Assembly: GCA_028684915.1 (NCBI GenBank)
Contig: JAQUEZ010000005.1
Location: 20,526 to 84,525 of the forward strand
Length of the DNA stretch: 64,000 nt
Reading direction: 5' to 3'
Source of the DNA: Desulfobulbus sp.
Lineage (GTDB): Bacteria; Desulfobacterota; Desulfobulbia; Desulfobulbales; Desulfobulbaceae
In this document: in pieces, positions 47,790 through 57,405 of the stretch
Position numbering within the stretch: position 1 is the stretch's first letter
How the letters are laid out: every line of letters begins with the position of its first letter
The notes under the pieces: model-generated
Database searches by the model: none
What the model was told of the DNA's origin: nothing
What the model saw: the letters and a program-made list of their open reading frames with translations, nothing else
Made by a program: the position numbers and the translations under genes

Positions 47790-50348
47790 TCATTGATTAC
47801 GGAAGTCGCGCAGGCTGTTGGCATGGTGCATTTCCTCTTTCATGTCCACCGTATGACAAAGCTTGCAGTTACGGTTTGAGCCCATGGGCAGGTGGTTTCC
47901 CTGATATTGCAGCGGCTGGAGCACATCGAGTTGCGCCCCATAAGGGTTGTCTGCCGGATAGACCGCATGGGGACTGGAATGGCAGGCGGCGCACAACAGA
48001 CGGCCGCTCTCATCGGTACGATTCCGATACAGCCCCTGCGTATCCGACGTGAAGGACTGGAGCAAGGTATCGGTATCCGGCGCCTGATAATCCACATGGC
48101 AATGCAGACAGTCGGGCTGTTGATCCCAGGGCCTGCGAGCTTTGATCGCATCAAGGGTGTTCACTGCACGCGGAGCCAAACGCAACATCAAAGCCTGAGC
48201 CCGACTTTTCCCGGACAATTGCTCTTTTTTCAGTAGCCCCAAGGCCTGATCCTCCAGCAGACCGTGACAACTGGTACAATCCATGGCGACGGATCCATGA
48301 ACATCGCGCAGCATGCGCGTGCTCCCGGTGGCGGCAGAGGGGTGACAGAGACCGCAGGCCGCAGCGCCCTTCTCCTTGAGGTAGTTGGCATGGAACCCGT
48401 GTAGGGCAGCGGAGAGATTAAGCTGCCCCGGCAGCCCCTTGGCCCGATAGAGGCTGTCAGCATGGCAGTCACGGCACAGCACCATCTTTCCCTTTTGCGC
48501 CTGTTGGAGAAGGCGGGTCTTGCTCAGGCGATCATGCACCGCAAGAATGTTGAAGGCGGTGTCTCGTCCCAAGCCAGGTCGGTCGCCGAGTTCCGGTGAA
48601 GTGCCGTGGCAGGTGGAGCAGCCGATCTCGGTTGAAACCGGCAGGACCATCTTCGTGGTCGCCAGCAGGTTACCGTTCTCATCTTTGGCGGTAAGCTGCA
48701 GCACCGGATAGGGATCAAACTCCGCACCGATTCCAGAGGTTATGGCTATATCATCCGCCACGAAATAATCGCCATCAGCCATCATCTCACCAGAAAGATT
48801 TTTTGCGTCCCCCCCCGCCTTTTCCACGTCAAAACGGTAGCTGAGCACCACACCTTGGTTGATGATTTCCGGAGTTTCGCCGCGTTTGATCAACTGGGCC
48901 CGCAACTCGCTCCCCGGAGGAAAAAGCGAGACCACCCCCTTGACCTCGGCCACGTTGTTCATCCCCACGGGGCTCCAGGCCAAGAGCAGGTAAGGATCGC
49001 GTTCACGATCAAAGGGCGCAATCTCAACCTTTTTGGCCTGCATAGCCCCCGGTGCCGGATTGTGGCGACCATTGAGCCCTTCGGCGATGAAAGTCGCTAA
49101 GGCCCCCCGTTCTTCAGCAGTGCCGGCAAAGGGTGGCATAGCGGGATGGAAAATATGCATGCCGCTGATCATCGCATCAAGCCCCTTTGGGGTATAGGGT
49201 GCGGCCAGTTTTTTAATATCCCGCATCGGGCCGTCAATGGCGTGACAGGACAGGCAAAGCAGGTTGTAGATCTCCCGCCCAGCGGCCAAGCGATTCTCGG
49301 GCGTAATCTCACGGTGCGTAACCCATTTGGCCAAAGTGAGGATGCCCTGGTCCTGGATTCGGTCCATATCTTTTTTTAGGATCGAGGTCGAATACATCAC
49401 ATCGCGAATGATATACGGCCGCCGCCCACCTTCGCGGATAAATTCAAAACAACCGATGTAAAGCTGACCGACCACCAACAGCCCCAGAGCCAGTAAACGG
49501 CTCAAAGCCGGAGGCAGGCGGAAAATCAGGAGCAATCCGGCTATGACCAGGATCGGTGAGCCAAGGAGCAAGCCGTCGAAAAAAGGCTGCATAGACGGCA
49601 TGCGCTGAAACATCAGCTCCTGTAACTCAACCGGCAGGGCCAACCGGTACCACCAGGCCGAGGCGACAAAAAGGATAAAGGGCAACAACAGCCAACGAGC
49701 ACAGAAACGAACCATGGAGTTGCGCAACCCTCGCTCTTTGAGCCAGGTTGCCGTGACCAGACCGAAAAGGCCGGCAATGATCAGGCTGAGGAAGGTGCGG
49801 AAACAGAGTGAGGGCCAAAAGCTGGGATTGAAAAAGCCAGACCAGAAATTGCCGTCCTGAGGCCAGGTCCCGGGGGTAAGCATAAAATCGATGATGCCGT
49901 TAATGAGAAAAAGCGACATCCAGGCAGAGGCAAAATAGATCCAGCCCAAAAGGCGATGCTTCCAGCCCGTCATCCGGCCAAAAGTGTAGGCATAAAGGAA
50001 GAGGGACACGATCTCCACCAGAAAAAAGACCCACTCCATGGCCCAGGCAAAGACAAAGGTGTGAATCAAAATCGAGGTTGCCCCCGGATTGAGCAAGGCA
50101 ATGATAAACCAGATGCCCACACCGGTGATCGATCCAGCCACCATGGTGAGCAGGAGAAAAAATTTGGCGTGGCTGCGCACGTAGTCGCGCATGGACGGAT
50201 TCCCCTCACGCTCGGCCTTGCGCTCCGCCAGCACCAGAAAAAGACCGCCGCCCACGGCAAAATGGGAGATATAGACATGGAATACGGCAATGAGAATAAT
50301 CCACAGACCACCTCCGAAACTGTCCAACTGCCAGATAGGATAGTTCAT
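47790..50348 (-). CDS. bd-type oxidase subunit I-like membrane protein fused to an octahaem cytochrome c domain
   Basis: 852 residues. The first ~320 hold eight or nine membrane helices alignable by eye with CydA: H24 (CydA H19), E105 and E112 (E99, E107) and GRRPYIIRDVMYST (GRQPW region). The H186 position reads R184, and the quinol-binding Q-loop is reduced to about 25 residues. From ~350 on the chain is periplasmic with eight haem c motifs: CLSCH (365), CSTCH, CRDCH, CGLCH, CTSCH, CLHCH, CAACH and CKLCH. It should move electrons between b-type and c-type haems, perhaps as an oxygen, NO or other terminal reductase. Its ATG overlaps the partner gene stop by 4 nt. Confidence 0.83.
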   Translation of the reverse strand: MNYPIWQLDSFGGGLWIILIAVFHVYISHFAVGGGLFLVLAERKAEREGNPSMRDYVRSHAKFFLLLTMVAGSITGVGIWFIIALLNPGATSILIHTFVFAWAMEWVFFLVEIVSLFLYAYTFGRMTGWKHRLLGWIYFASAWMSLFLINGIIDFMLTPGTWPQDGNFWSGFFNPSFWPSLCFRTFLSLIIAGLFGLVTATWLKERGLRNSMVRFCARWLLLPFILFVASAWWYRLALPVELQELMFQRMPSMQPFFDGLLLGSPILVIAGLLLIFRLPPALSRLLALGLLVVGQLYIGCFEFIREGGRRPYIIRDVMYSTSILKKDMDRIQDQGILTLAKWVTHREITPENRLAAGREIYNLLCLSCHAIDGPMRDIKKLAAPYTPKGLDAMISGMHIFHPAMPPFAGTAEERGALATFIAEGLNGRHNPAPGAMQAKKVEIAPFDRERDPYLLLAWSPVGMNNVAEVKGVVSLFPPGSELRAQLIKRGETPEIINQGVVLSYRFDVEKAGGDAKNLSGEMMADGDYFVADDIAITSGIGAEFDPYPVLQLTAKDENGNLLATTKMVLPVSTEIGCSTCHGTSPELGDRPGLGRDTAFNILAVHDRLSKTRLLQQAQKGKMVLCRDCHADSLYRAKGLPGQLNLSAALHGFHANYLKEKGAAACGLCHPSAATGSTRMLRDVHGSVAMDCTSCHGLLEDQALGLLKKEQLSGKSRAQALMLRLAPRAVNTLDAIKARRPWDQQPDCLHCHVDYQAPDTDTLLQSFTSDTQGLYRNRTDESGRLLCAACHSSPHAVYPADNPYGAQLDVLQPLQYQGNHLPMGSNRNCKLCHTVDMKEEMHHANSLRDFRNQ

Positions 50349-51424
50349 GAACGCCCCCCCTTAAGGCCACAATTCTTCAGGGTAAAGGGAACCATCCAGG
50401 CAATCACCCCCATGCCTAACACGCAAAGCAGGAGAAAGAGGATAAGCGGTGTGAAACTGGGCTCCACCTGGAGCTGCGTCGGAGAAAACCAGGGGGCGAT
50501 CAGCGTGCGGCGTAGCTGATCCCGGACCAGGACCATCAGAATCACCGTGCCCAGGGTCCACCAAATCGCCGATACCACCCGCCCGGCTAGACCAGCACGG
50601 AGAGCAGGGATCGCCAAAAGAAGACCGGCGCCGGTGAGAGCCGCCAGAATTTGCCCACTCGAATGAGCCAGATTGAGGGTACCCCGGGGCAGGCTGAACA
50701 AAAACCAAAGGCCGACAAGGATATTTACCATCGTGGCAAAGCTGAACCAGCGGCAACCGATTTGAATCCAGTCCATTCCGGCCCAGTCGCCGTGTTGTTG
50801 CTGCCGATAAGAATAACCGGCAATGACCAAGCCACCCACCGCCAGCGAAGAAAGGAGAAAATGGAGGTATCGCGGCAGTTGCATCGGATCCTGCAGATTC
50901 AGCAGCAATCCCCTTGGCTCTTCAAAATATCGGCCCCAGGAAGCGGGTGACTGCATCATCCCAATATTGTTAACAAAAACAAAGGCAATCGCGGCAAAAA
51001 ACGCCACAATCAAGATCAGGATCGGTATCCGTAACAGTCCCAGTTTGGGGTAGCGGTATTTGTAGAGGTAGGAAAGCGAGTAAGCGCCGATCAGTAGGCC
51101 GATGACCGCCAACCAATAGACGGCCATGAGGATGGAGCTGGTGTAGAGGAGATGTCCGTAAAGAACCTGAACAAAAAGCAGCGGTGCCACCCCGAAGTTG
51201 ACCGTAAAGGCGATGATAAAGGGCAGGGTTTGCGAGACAGATTCACTGCAGGGGGTTGTGGAACCGCTGCGGCGAAAATGGCTAACCAGGGCGATGAAGG
51301 CCGAGCCGAACATGGCGTTCATCAACAGGATGTGGATCAGGAAGGTCAGTAACAAGAGGGCTTGAAACCAGCCCCAGGGCACGGGAATGGCCTCGAGGGT
51401 GGGCAGAAGTGCGGCGGGATCCAT
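50345..51424 (-). CDS. Membrane partner of the octahaem bd-like protein (CydA'-like)
   Basis: 359 residues from an ATG with GGAGG 6 nt upstream; the open frame goes 9 codons further. Nine or so membrane helices. The N-terminal WGWFQALLLLTFLIHILLMNAMFG and FIIAFTVNFGVAPLLFVQVLYG resemble CydA-type helices more than CydB, so the pair may be two CydA-like chains. This is a reading by eye. No haem c motif. First gene of a two-gene operon with the octahaem subunit. Confidence 0.78.
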   Translation of the reverse strand: MDPAALLPTLEAIPVPWGWFQALLLLTFLIHILLMNAMFGSAFIALVSHFRRSGSTTPCSESVSQTLPFIIAFTVNFGVAPLLFVQVLYGHLLYTSSILMAVYWLAVIGLLIGAYSLSYLYKYRYPKLGLLRIPILILIVAFFAAIAFVFVNNIGMMQSPASWGRYFEEPRGLLLNLQDPMQLPRYLHFLLSSLAVGGLVIAGYSYRQQQHGDWAGMDWIQIGCRWFSFATMVNILVGLWFLFSLPRGTLNLAHSSGQILAALTGAGLLLAIPALRAGLAGRVVSAIWWTLGTVILMVLVRDQLRRTLIAPWFSPTQLQVEPSFTPLILFLLLCVLGMGVIAWMVPFTLKNCGLKGGRS

Positions 51425-51822
51425 GCAATCCTCCGGTGAGGGTGAGGTCACCGATTCCGGCGCAGGCTTCTCTCCGGCGACAACCGGAAATCAGTGACGG
51501 AAACGAGGCAAGAGGCAGGAACGGATCCCGGGTAGACCACCGGGTCGACACCAATGTAAGGGTATATTCCCCTCCCCCTCGATGTGAAACCATTGTTCCG
51601 AACAAAAAAACACTGCTGGTTGGTTGGCCTCATCGACTGGTTGATCGGGGATCAATAAGCTTGATCTTGCCGGGCAGCGGCCTGAGCCGCCCTGAATCCG
51701 TGAGCAGGCAGGCAGAAAACATTCTCGCCTCCCGCAGTCACGGATTCAAGACAAAACACAACTCAACCATAGGGCGCGACACAGGGTTCACCGCTTCGGC
51801 GCCGGTCGCTATCAATGGTTTT
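51425..51822. other. Spacer between the bd-like operon and purF, with an 11-bp inverted repeat
   Basis: 398 nt without a gene. TGAATCCGTGA (51693-51703) and TCACGGATTCA (51738-51748) form a perfect 11-bp inverted repeat 34 nt apart with further GC-rich pairing inside. It lies between the purF 3' end and the promoter of the bd-like operon. No T-run follows, so it is more a REP-like or regulatory structure than a terminator. Confidence 0.5.
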
Positions 51823-53253
51823 CTAGCAGCCGCAGCCGGAAAAAGCGTCCTTGGTAAAGTCTTTGTCAGGCTCGATCGGGTATTCCGAAGTGAAACAGGC
51901 CAGACAGAAATCCTCTCTGGGTAGCCCGGTGGCTTCGACCAGTCCCTCGACGCTTAAATAGTGCAGGGAATCAAGACCAAGATATTCGCGAATCCCGTCA
52001 ACCGTATTCCCGGAGGCGATCAACTGAGCACTCGAGGGAAAATCGATGCCGTAGTAACAAGCATAACGTGTGGGCGGACAGCTAACCACCATATGCACCT
52101 CAGCTGCTCCAGCACGACGTAATGCCTGCACGCGGCTGCGACCGGTGGTGCCGCGGACAATGGAATCCTCGACAATGACCACTCGCTTACCGGTTAGCAG
52201 TTTGCGCACCGGATTCAGCTTAACCCGTACCGAAAAGTCACGCATGGACTGGGTGGGCTGAATAAAGGTACGGCCGACATAGTGGTTACGAATCATGCCC
52301 ATCTCCAAAGGAATCCCCGAGGCCTTGGAGAAACCGATGGCCGCATAGTTGCCGGAGTCGGGAAAGGGCATGACAAAATCGGCCTCGATATTGGCCTCGC
52401 GCGCCAGGATCTCGCCCATCCGTTTTCGGGAGGCATAAACGTTGAAGCCGAAAACGTCACTATCGGGCCGGGCAAAGTAGACGTGTTCGAAAATACAGTA
52501 ACTTTTCTGGGCCGGTGCCCAGGGAAAAAGCGAGGTCAGTCCCTTGTCGTTAATAATAAGGGCCTCGCCGGGCTCGATATCACGGATGTATTCGGCCTCG
52601 ATCAGATCCAGGGCACAGGTTTCGGAGGCCACCACATGGGCACCGTTGTCAAGTACACCCAGGCAAAGTGGCCGAAAGCCGTTGGGATCACGGATGGCGA
52701 TCATAGTATCCGGGGTCATTAATAACAGCGAATAAGCGCCCTGAATGCAGGAAAAGGTGGTTTTGATTGCCTCTTGCAGGCCGCGATCCATGTGCCGGGC
52801 CATAAGATGGATGACAATCTCGCTGTCCATGGTGGTCTGGAAGATCGACCCCTGTTGCTCCAGATGACGACGTAGGGCAATAGAGTTGACCAAGTTGCCG
52901 TTATGCGCCACGCTTATCTGCAACCCCTTATGGGTGGCCATGAAGGGCTGGGTGTTGACGATATTGGACTCACCGGTAGTAGAATAACGAACATGTCCCG
53001 TGGCCAAATGACCGGTCAGACGCTGCAGAGTCTGTTCGCTGAACACATCCGCGACCAGGCCCATGGCCTTGTGAATGACGACTTTTTTACCGTCTCCGGC
53101 AACAATACCCGCACTCTCTTGGCCGCGGTGCTGCAGGGCATATAGTCCGAAATAGACCAGTTTCGCGGCATCCTGGTGGCCGAAAACCCCGCAGATGCCG
53201 CATTCGTGCTTGGGTTTGGCCGAGATTTCATATTCAGGTACGTACGTGTTCAT
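51823..53253 (-). CDS. purF: Amidophosphoribosyltransferase
   Basis: 476 residues, glutamine PRPP amidotransferase, first step of purine synthesis. A 17-residue propeptide precedes C18 of CGICGVFGHQDAA, the N-terminal nucleophile freed by cleavage. The PRPP loop is VVIVEDSIVRGTTGRSRV. Cysteines in TCALDLIEAE, PTRYACYYGIDFPS and FCLACFTSEYP match the 4Fe-4S ligands of the B. subtilis-type enzyme, which is oxygen-sensitive. The gene stands apart from other pur genes. Confidence 0.95.
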   Translation of the reverse strand: MNTYVPEYEISAKPKHECGICGVFGHQDAAKLVYFGLYALQHRGQESAGIVAGDGKKVVIHKAMGLVADVFSEQTLQRLTGHLATGHVRYSTTGESNIVNTQPFMATHKGLQISVAHNGNLVNSIALRRHLEQQGSIFQTTMDSEIVIHLMARHMDRGLQEAIKTTFSCIQGAYSLLLMTPDTMIAIRDPNGFRPLCLGVLDNGAHVVASETCALDLIEAEYIRDIEPGEALIINDKGLTSLFPWAPAQKSYCIFEHVYFARPDSDVFGFNVYASRKRMGEILAREANIEADFVMPFPDSGNYAAIGFSKASGIPLEMGMIRNHYVGRTFIQPTQSMRDFSVRVKLNPVRKLLTGKRVVIVEDSIVRGTTGRSRVQALRRAGAAEVHMVVSCPPTRYACYYGIDFPSSAQLIASGNTVDGIREYLGLDSLHYLSVEGLVEATGLPREDFCLACFTSEYPIEPDKDFTKDAFSGCGC

Positions 53254-53570
53254 AGCTACTGCCTACAATAGTGTCAGGATGCTGCAAAAATGACGGTCTC
53301 GAGAAAACCAGAAATTGGCATTTTATCATCACATAAACAGCAAGTTACAACGCGAAAAAAGTCATTCTCCAACTTCATTATGAGAACGACAAAAAATCGA
53401 AAGGCACAAAGAACAGTTCCTTGTGCCCGTGCTATTATCGATTTATTTCTCGCAAAGAAGATTATCTACAACCAGATTACACGTTTTTTTTCAAGAAAAT
53501 ATCGGGTATCTTCAAGAAATATTGATATTGATCCGATTCTATTTACCTTTATGTCGTGTCGACCGCTCCA
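53254..53570. other. purF-selD divergent promoter region
   Basis: 317 nt, AT-rich. It contains the element at 53361-53390 with left ATTCTCC and right ATGAGAACGAC, matching the perR-tpx spacer element. The last 150 nt before selD have no clear ribosome site and no recognisable promoter box of high quality. Confidence 0.5.
53361..53390. promoter_or_regulatory. Second copy of the TTCTC/GAGAA palindromic element
   Basis: Left arm ATTCTCC and right arm ATGAGAACGAC around an AACTTC-like centre, nearly the same as the element at 11074-11104 (ATTCTCA, ATGAGAACGAC). It is positioned to affect purF (108 nt upstream of its ATG) or selD (181 nt upstream). Confidence 0.42.
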
Positions 53571-54635
53571 ATGACCACCACGCCAATTAAACTGACCAGC
53601 ACCGTTCAAGCCGCAGGCTGAGCAGCCAAATTGGGCCCGGGGGACCTGGGCCGAATACTGTGCGGCCTGGAACTGCCGCAAGACCCAAACCTCCTGGTCG
53701 GCACCAAGACCTGCGACGACGCCGGGGTCTATCGTTTAAACGACACCACCGCACTGATCCAGACGCTCGATTTCTTCACCCCTATCGTCGACGATCCCTT
53801 CGACTTCGGCCGGATCGCAGCGGCCAACGCCCTTTCTGATGTCTATGCCATGGGCGGCAAGCCGCTGCTGTGCATGAACATCCTTGCTTGTCCCACCAAG
53901 AGCATGGATTCAAGCGTGTTCCGCCGAGTGATTGAGGGCGGCCTAGAAAAAATTCGCGAGGCCGGGGCACTCCTGGTCGGTGGCCATTCCATCGAGGATC
54001 CAGAGCTCAAATACGGCCTGTCGGTTACCGGGCTGGTCCATCCGGACCAGGTACTGCAAAACGGTGGCGCCAGACCGGGCGATGTTCTTTTGCTGACCAA
54101 GCCCCTGGGCACCGGCATCCTCTCCACCGCCATCAAGGGCGGACTCACCGAGAGCGAAGGTGAAGGCCAACTGGTGGAACTGCTCGCGACCCTCAATCGG
54201 TTACCCATGGAGCTGCTCAACCAAAATCCAGCGCTGCGAGCCGGTGTGCATGGCTGCACCGATATTACCGGTTTTGGTCTTTTGGGTCACCTGCATGAGA
54301 TGGCCGAAGCCTCTGCAGTCTCAATCCAGGTGCAGGCCCGAGAATTACCGCTTTTCCTTAATGCCCGCGACTTTGCCGATATGGGCATCATCCCCGAAGG
54401 AGCTTACCGCAACCGCACCTATTACAGCCAGTGGGTCCGCTCCTCGCTCCCGGAAATGGACTCCCTGGAACTAATCGGCTACGACCCCCAGACCTCGGGC
54501 GGCCTGCTGCTGGCCCTTGAGCCCAAGACGGCCGAACAGCTCCTGGTGCAACTCAAGCAGCATGGATACGTGCCCGAATGCCGGATTATCGGTGAAATCC
54601 ACGCTGCCGATCCTGGGATTATCTTTTTGCGTTAA
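53571..54635 (+). CDS. selD: Selenide, water dikinase (selenophosphate synthase), selenocysteine-containing
   Basis: 354 residues if the TGA at 53619-53621 is read as selenocysteine. The frame is MTTTPIKLTSTVQAAG, then U17, then AAKLGPGDLGRILCG. SelD proteins have Cys or Sec exactly here, before the catalytic Lys, so the TGA is not a stop. Downstream are GTKTCDDAGVYRLNDTTALIQTLDFF, NALSDVYAMGGKPLL and GCTDITGFGLLGHLHEMA. The enzyme makes selenophosphate from selenide and ATP, the donor for Sec-tRNA. An open frame from 53631 misses the active site. The ATG has no good ribosome site, so the exact start is open. Confidence 0.93.
53619..53652 (+). promoter_or_regulatory. UGA (Sec) codon with bacterial SECIS-like hairpin of selD
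   Basis: Twelve nt after the TGA, GGCCCGGGGGACCTGGGCC (53634-53652) folds as an 8-bp stem, with one G-U pair and a three-base loop GGA. Bacterial SECIS hairpins lie directly 3' to the UGA and bind SelB through the apical loop; position and size fit. The pairing is visible in the sequence; function is inferred. Confidence 0.7.
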
Positions 54636-54643
54636 CCGCCTCC

Positions 54644-55789
54644 TCAGCAGGAGGTTTCGGTCAACAGCGCAACCAGCAGCCGGGTCAAATCGACCATATC
54701 CTGCAATTCCACCTGTTCGTTGGTGGAATGTACATTGGCCATGCCGGTGGCGACTATGGCCGTAGCCAGGCCATGACCGTTGAAAATATTGGCATCGCTA
54801 CCGCCGCCGGCCTTCTCGTAGGTCAGCTCCATGCCGATGGAACGAGCTGCGGCCGCCACCCGCCGTAAAACCGGATCTTCCTGGCTGAGCTGCATGGCGG
54901 CAAAATCCTGCCGCACCGTAATCTCGACCTTGGGCGCCCCTTTAGCCGAGCCGGTCGGATCCGACCAGGCCGCTACGGTCGCTTTAAAGATGGCGCCGAT
55001 TTTCTCGGTCACCTTGGCCAGTTTCTCCATCGAGTGGCTCCGCACCTCCGCCTCGATCACCACCTTTTCCGGCACGATATTGGAGGCCGCACCACCTTGG
55101 ATGGTGCCGAAGTTAGCAGTGGTCTCTTCGTCGATCCGCCCGGTCGGCACCTGAGCCAGCGCTTGACCGGCAAGCACCAAGGCGTTGACACCCCACTCCG
55201 GATGCAAACCGGCATGGGCAGCCACCCCCTGGAGGGTGATGGTGATCCGGTTCAGCGCGGGTGCATGGGTGACCACCTTGGCAAAACCACTGGAATCAAG
55301 GGCATACCCCTCCTTGGCCTTGACCAGGTCCGGATCCAAGGCTTTGGCCCCAACAAGCCCGATTTCCTCGCAGGTGGTGATAACCAACTCCAGCGGTCGA
55401 ATGGGGATATGATGTTCACGCACCAGACGCAAAGCTTCGACACAGGCGGCAATACCGGATTTATCATCACTGCCGAGAATGGTCTCACCGGCACTGGTGA
55501 ACAGATCGCCGATCCGCTTGACCTTTACCCCGTCTGCCGGTTGAACCGTATCCATGTGGCAGCTGAAAAAAATAGGGGCAAGATCAAGGCTTCCGTCAAA
55601 ACGGACAATCAGGTTACCACAGTCCGAGCCGGTCTCGGCAGCGGAATCATCTTCCACTATTTCGGCGGCCCCGAGTTCGGTGAAGATGGCTCGCAGCCGC
55701 TCCAACATCCGCCGCTCTTTACGCGACGGGCTGTCGATCTCACAGAGTTCGGTAAAGTTGACTGCCAATCTCTCTCTATTCACGTCCAT
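54644..55789 (-). CDS. M20-family metallopeptidase (tripeptidase T-like)
   Basis: 381 residues, cytosolic. Two-zinc site: FFSCHMDTV (His, Asp), [16 protein letters not shown] (Asp), [15 protein letters not shown] (Glu general base and zinc Glu) and a final His in NVHSTNEQV. The inserted dimerisation lid (~175-290) is present. The family cleaves short peptides; the PepT/PepT2 group is the nearest by overall pattern. The start lies 14 nt inside the ispDF 3' end. The convergent selD stop is 8 nt away. Confidence 0.87.
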   Translation of the reverse strand: MDVNRERLAVNFTELCEIDSPSRKERRMLERLRAIFTELGAAEIVEDDSAAETGSDCGNLIVRFDGSLDLAPIFFSCHMDTVQPADGVKVKRIGDLFTSAGETILGSDDKSGIAACVEALRLVREHHIPIRPLELVITTCEEIGLVGAKALDPDLVKAKEGYALDSSGFAKVVTHAPALNRITITLQGVAAHAGLHPEWGVNALVLAGQALAQVPTGRIDEETTANFGTIQGGAASNIVPEKVVIEAEVRSHSMEKLAKVTEKIGAIFKATVAAWSDPTGSAKGAPKVEITVRQDFAAMQLSQEDPVLRRVAAAARSIGMELTYEKAGGGSDANIFNGHGLATAIVATGMANVHSTNEQVELQDMVDLTRLLVALLTETSC

Positions 55790-56981
55790 GCTCTGCCCTC
55801 ATAAGGACGACGGCGTGGGCGGCAATGCCCTCACCCCGTCCGGTGTAACCCATTTTTTCTGTGGTGGTTGCCTTGATGTTGATGTCCTCTGGGGCAACCT
55901 TGCAGATTCTCGCCAGGTTAGCCTCCATCTGCGCCAGGTGCGGCGCCAGTTTCGGCCGCTGGCAAACGATGGTGATATCGGCATTACCCAACACGTACCC
56001 TTTTTGCTCGGTCAGTTGCTGGACCTGTGCAAGAAGCAACAGACTATCGATCCCTTTGTACTGTTGATCGCTATCGGGAAAATGGCGACCGATATCGCCA
56101 AGCCCGAGTGCACCAAGCAGCGCATCAGTCAGGGCGTGGACAACGACATCGGCATCGGAATGGCCATCCAGGCCGAGTTCGAAATCAATAGTCACCCCAC
56201 CAAGGATCAGCGTGCGTCCGCTGACCAACCGATGTGCATCAAAACCGTGTCCGATTTTCATAGTGGATTGCGCCTGCAATAGGATTGAGGCTACCTGCAG
56301 GTCTTCCGGCCGGGTCACTTTGAGATTACGCTCACTGCCTTCGACCACCCGCACCGGGGTTCCTGCAGCCTCAAGAATCGACGCCTCGTCGGTACCGAGG
56401 AATCCGCTTCGTGCAGCTTGGGCAAAAGCCCGCTCCAAAAGAGTACGCCGAGCGGCCTGCGGGGTCTGCGCCTGCCAGAGTCCCGAGCGATCCACCGTAC
56501 TAGTGATCTGCAAGGTTTCTGCAACTTTTTTCAGCGTATCTTTCACCGGCACTGCCGCAATCACGGCGCCGTACCGGGCAGCGCCTTGCAAACAACGGAG
56601 GATGGTGGCCCGATCAATCAGCGGTCGGGCTGCATCATGCACCAGCACCAGTTCGATCTCCTGCGGTAAAAGCATAAGCCCCGCGCGAACCGAATCCTGA
56701 CGGGTTGCACCGCCCACGGTGAATAGAAGCCGCGCAAACTCTTCCTGGGCTAGATGCATTTCAAGCAGGTCGATACTGGCCTGATAATGCTCTGCGGGTG
56801 CAGCTATTGCCACCACGGAAATTTCCGGGATCGCTAAAAAGGCCCTACAAGTGCGTACCAAGAGAGGCACGCCTGCCAGATCAAGGAACTGTTTAGGGTG
56901 TGAGTGGCCGAAACGGGAGCCGATCCCGCCTGCGGGCAGGACAACCCCGACGGGGGGATATGTGGATATCTGCGTTTGCAC
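55776..56981 (-). CDS. ispDF: Bifunctional IspD-IspF enzyme of the MEP isoprenoid pathway
   Basis: About 401 residues. N-terminal half: MEP cytidylyltransferase with [15 protein letters not shown] (CTP loop) and [14 protein letters not shown]-terminal half: MECDP synthase with [21 protein letters not shown] and [19 protein letters not shown] for zinc binding. It carries out two non-consecutive steps and may help assemble the pathway with IspE. The open frame extends to 57044, but that part lies in the RNase P RNA 3' end. A GTG at 56981 ([14 protein letters not shown]) is the likely start, though without a strong ribosome site. Confidence 0.9.
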   Translation of the reverse strand: MQTQISTYPPVGVVLPAGGIGSRFGHSHPKQFLDLAGVPLLVRTCRAFLAIPEISVVAIAAPAEHYQASIDLLEMHLAQEEFARLLFTVGGATRQDSVRAGLMLLPQEIELVLVHDAARPLIDRATILRCLQGAARYGAVIAAVPVKDTLKKVAETLQITSTVDRSGLWQAQTPQAARRTLLERAFAQAARSGFLGTDEASILEAAGTPVRVVEGSERNLKVTRPEDLQVASILLQAQSTMKIGHGFDAHRLVSGRTLILGGVTIDFELGLDGHSDADVVVHALTDALLGALGLGDIGRHFPDSDQQYKGIDSLLLLAQVQQLTEQKGYVLGNADITIVCQRPKLAPHLAQMEANLARICKVAPEDINIKATTTEKMGYTGRGEGIAAHAVVLMRAEHGRE

Positions 56982-56991
56982 GAATAAAAAA

Positions 56992-57360
56992 GGGGTGAAC
57001 TGTAAGCCGAATTCTGTTTCCACCGGAGGGTGGACCATGATCATTTAACTTGGACACCGGTCGCCCGATGCCTCCTGCAACCTACCCGGAGACCTTAGGC
57101 GGGCAGCCCTCAGACGTCTCCCTATTTGGTCTTGCACCCGGTGGGGTTTACCCTGCCCCCCATGTCGCCATGGGGGCGGTGAGCTCTTACCTCGCCATTT
57201 CAACCTTACCTGTGAACGCCTAAGCGCCCCATCGGCGGTGTATTTTCTGTGGCACTTTCCCTCGGTTACCCGAAGTTCGCGTTACGAACCACCGCGCCCT
57301 GTGGTGTTCGGACTTTCCTCCCCGGCCGCAAGGGCCGGAGCGACCATGCGTTCACCCCTT
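56992..57360 (-). ncRNA. rnpB: RNase P RNA, bacterial class A
   Basis: About 368 nt. The 5' side has GAGGAAAGTCCG, the near-universal CR-I. The 3' side has AGGTTGAAATGGCGAGGTAAG-like CR and GGGTGCAAGACC, then the closing ACAGAATTCGGCTTACAG. GGGGTGAAC at the 5' end pairs with GTTCACCCC at the 3' end (P1), which sets both ends. A T-run follows. It lies between rnhA and ispDF. Confidence 0.95.
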
Positions 57361-57365
57361 ACTCT

Positions 57366-57405
57366 TCAAGAAACGACATGAAGACAGCCTGTTTAGTCGT
57401 TTCTC
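57366..57405. repeat. Hairpin at the rnhA 3' end, before rnpB
   Basis: GAAACGAC (57370-57377) pairs perfectly with GTCGTTTC (57396-57403), with more pairing in the loop (ACAG/CTGT). It overlaps the last codons of rnhA and could end that message. Confidence 0.45.

Noticed and set aside
53631..54635. selD starting at the TTG after the UGA
   Set aside because: It would lack the catalytic Sec/Lys segment and has no ribosome site; the Sec reading explains the sequence fully.
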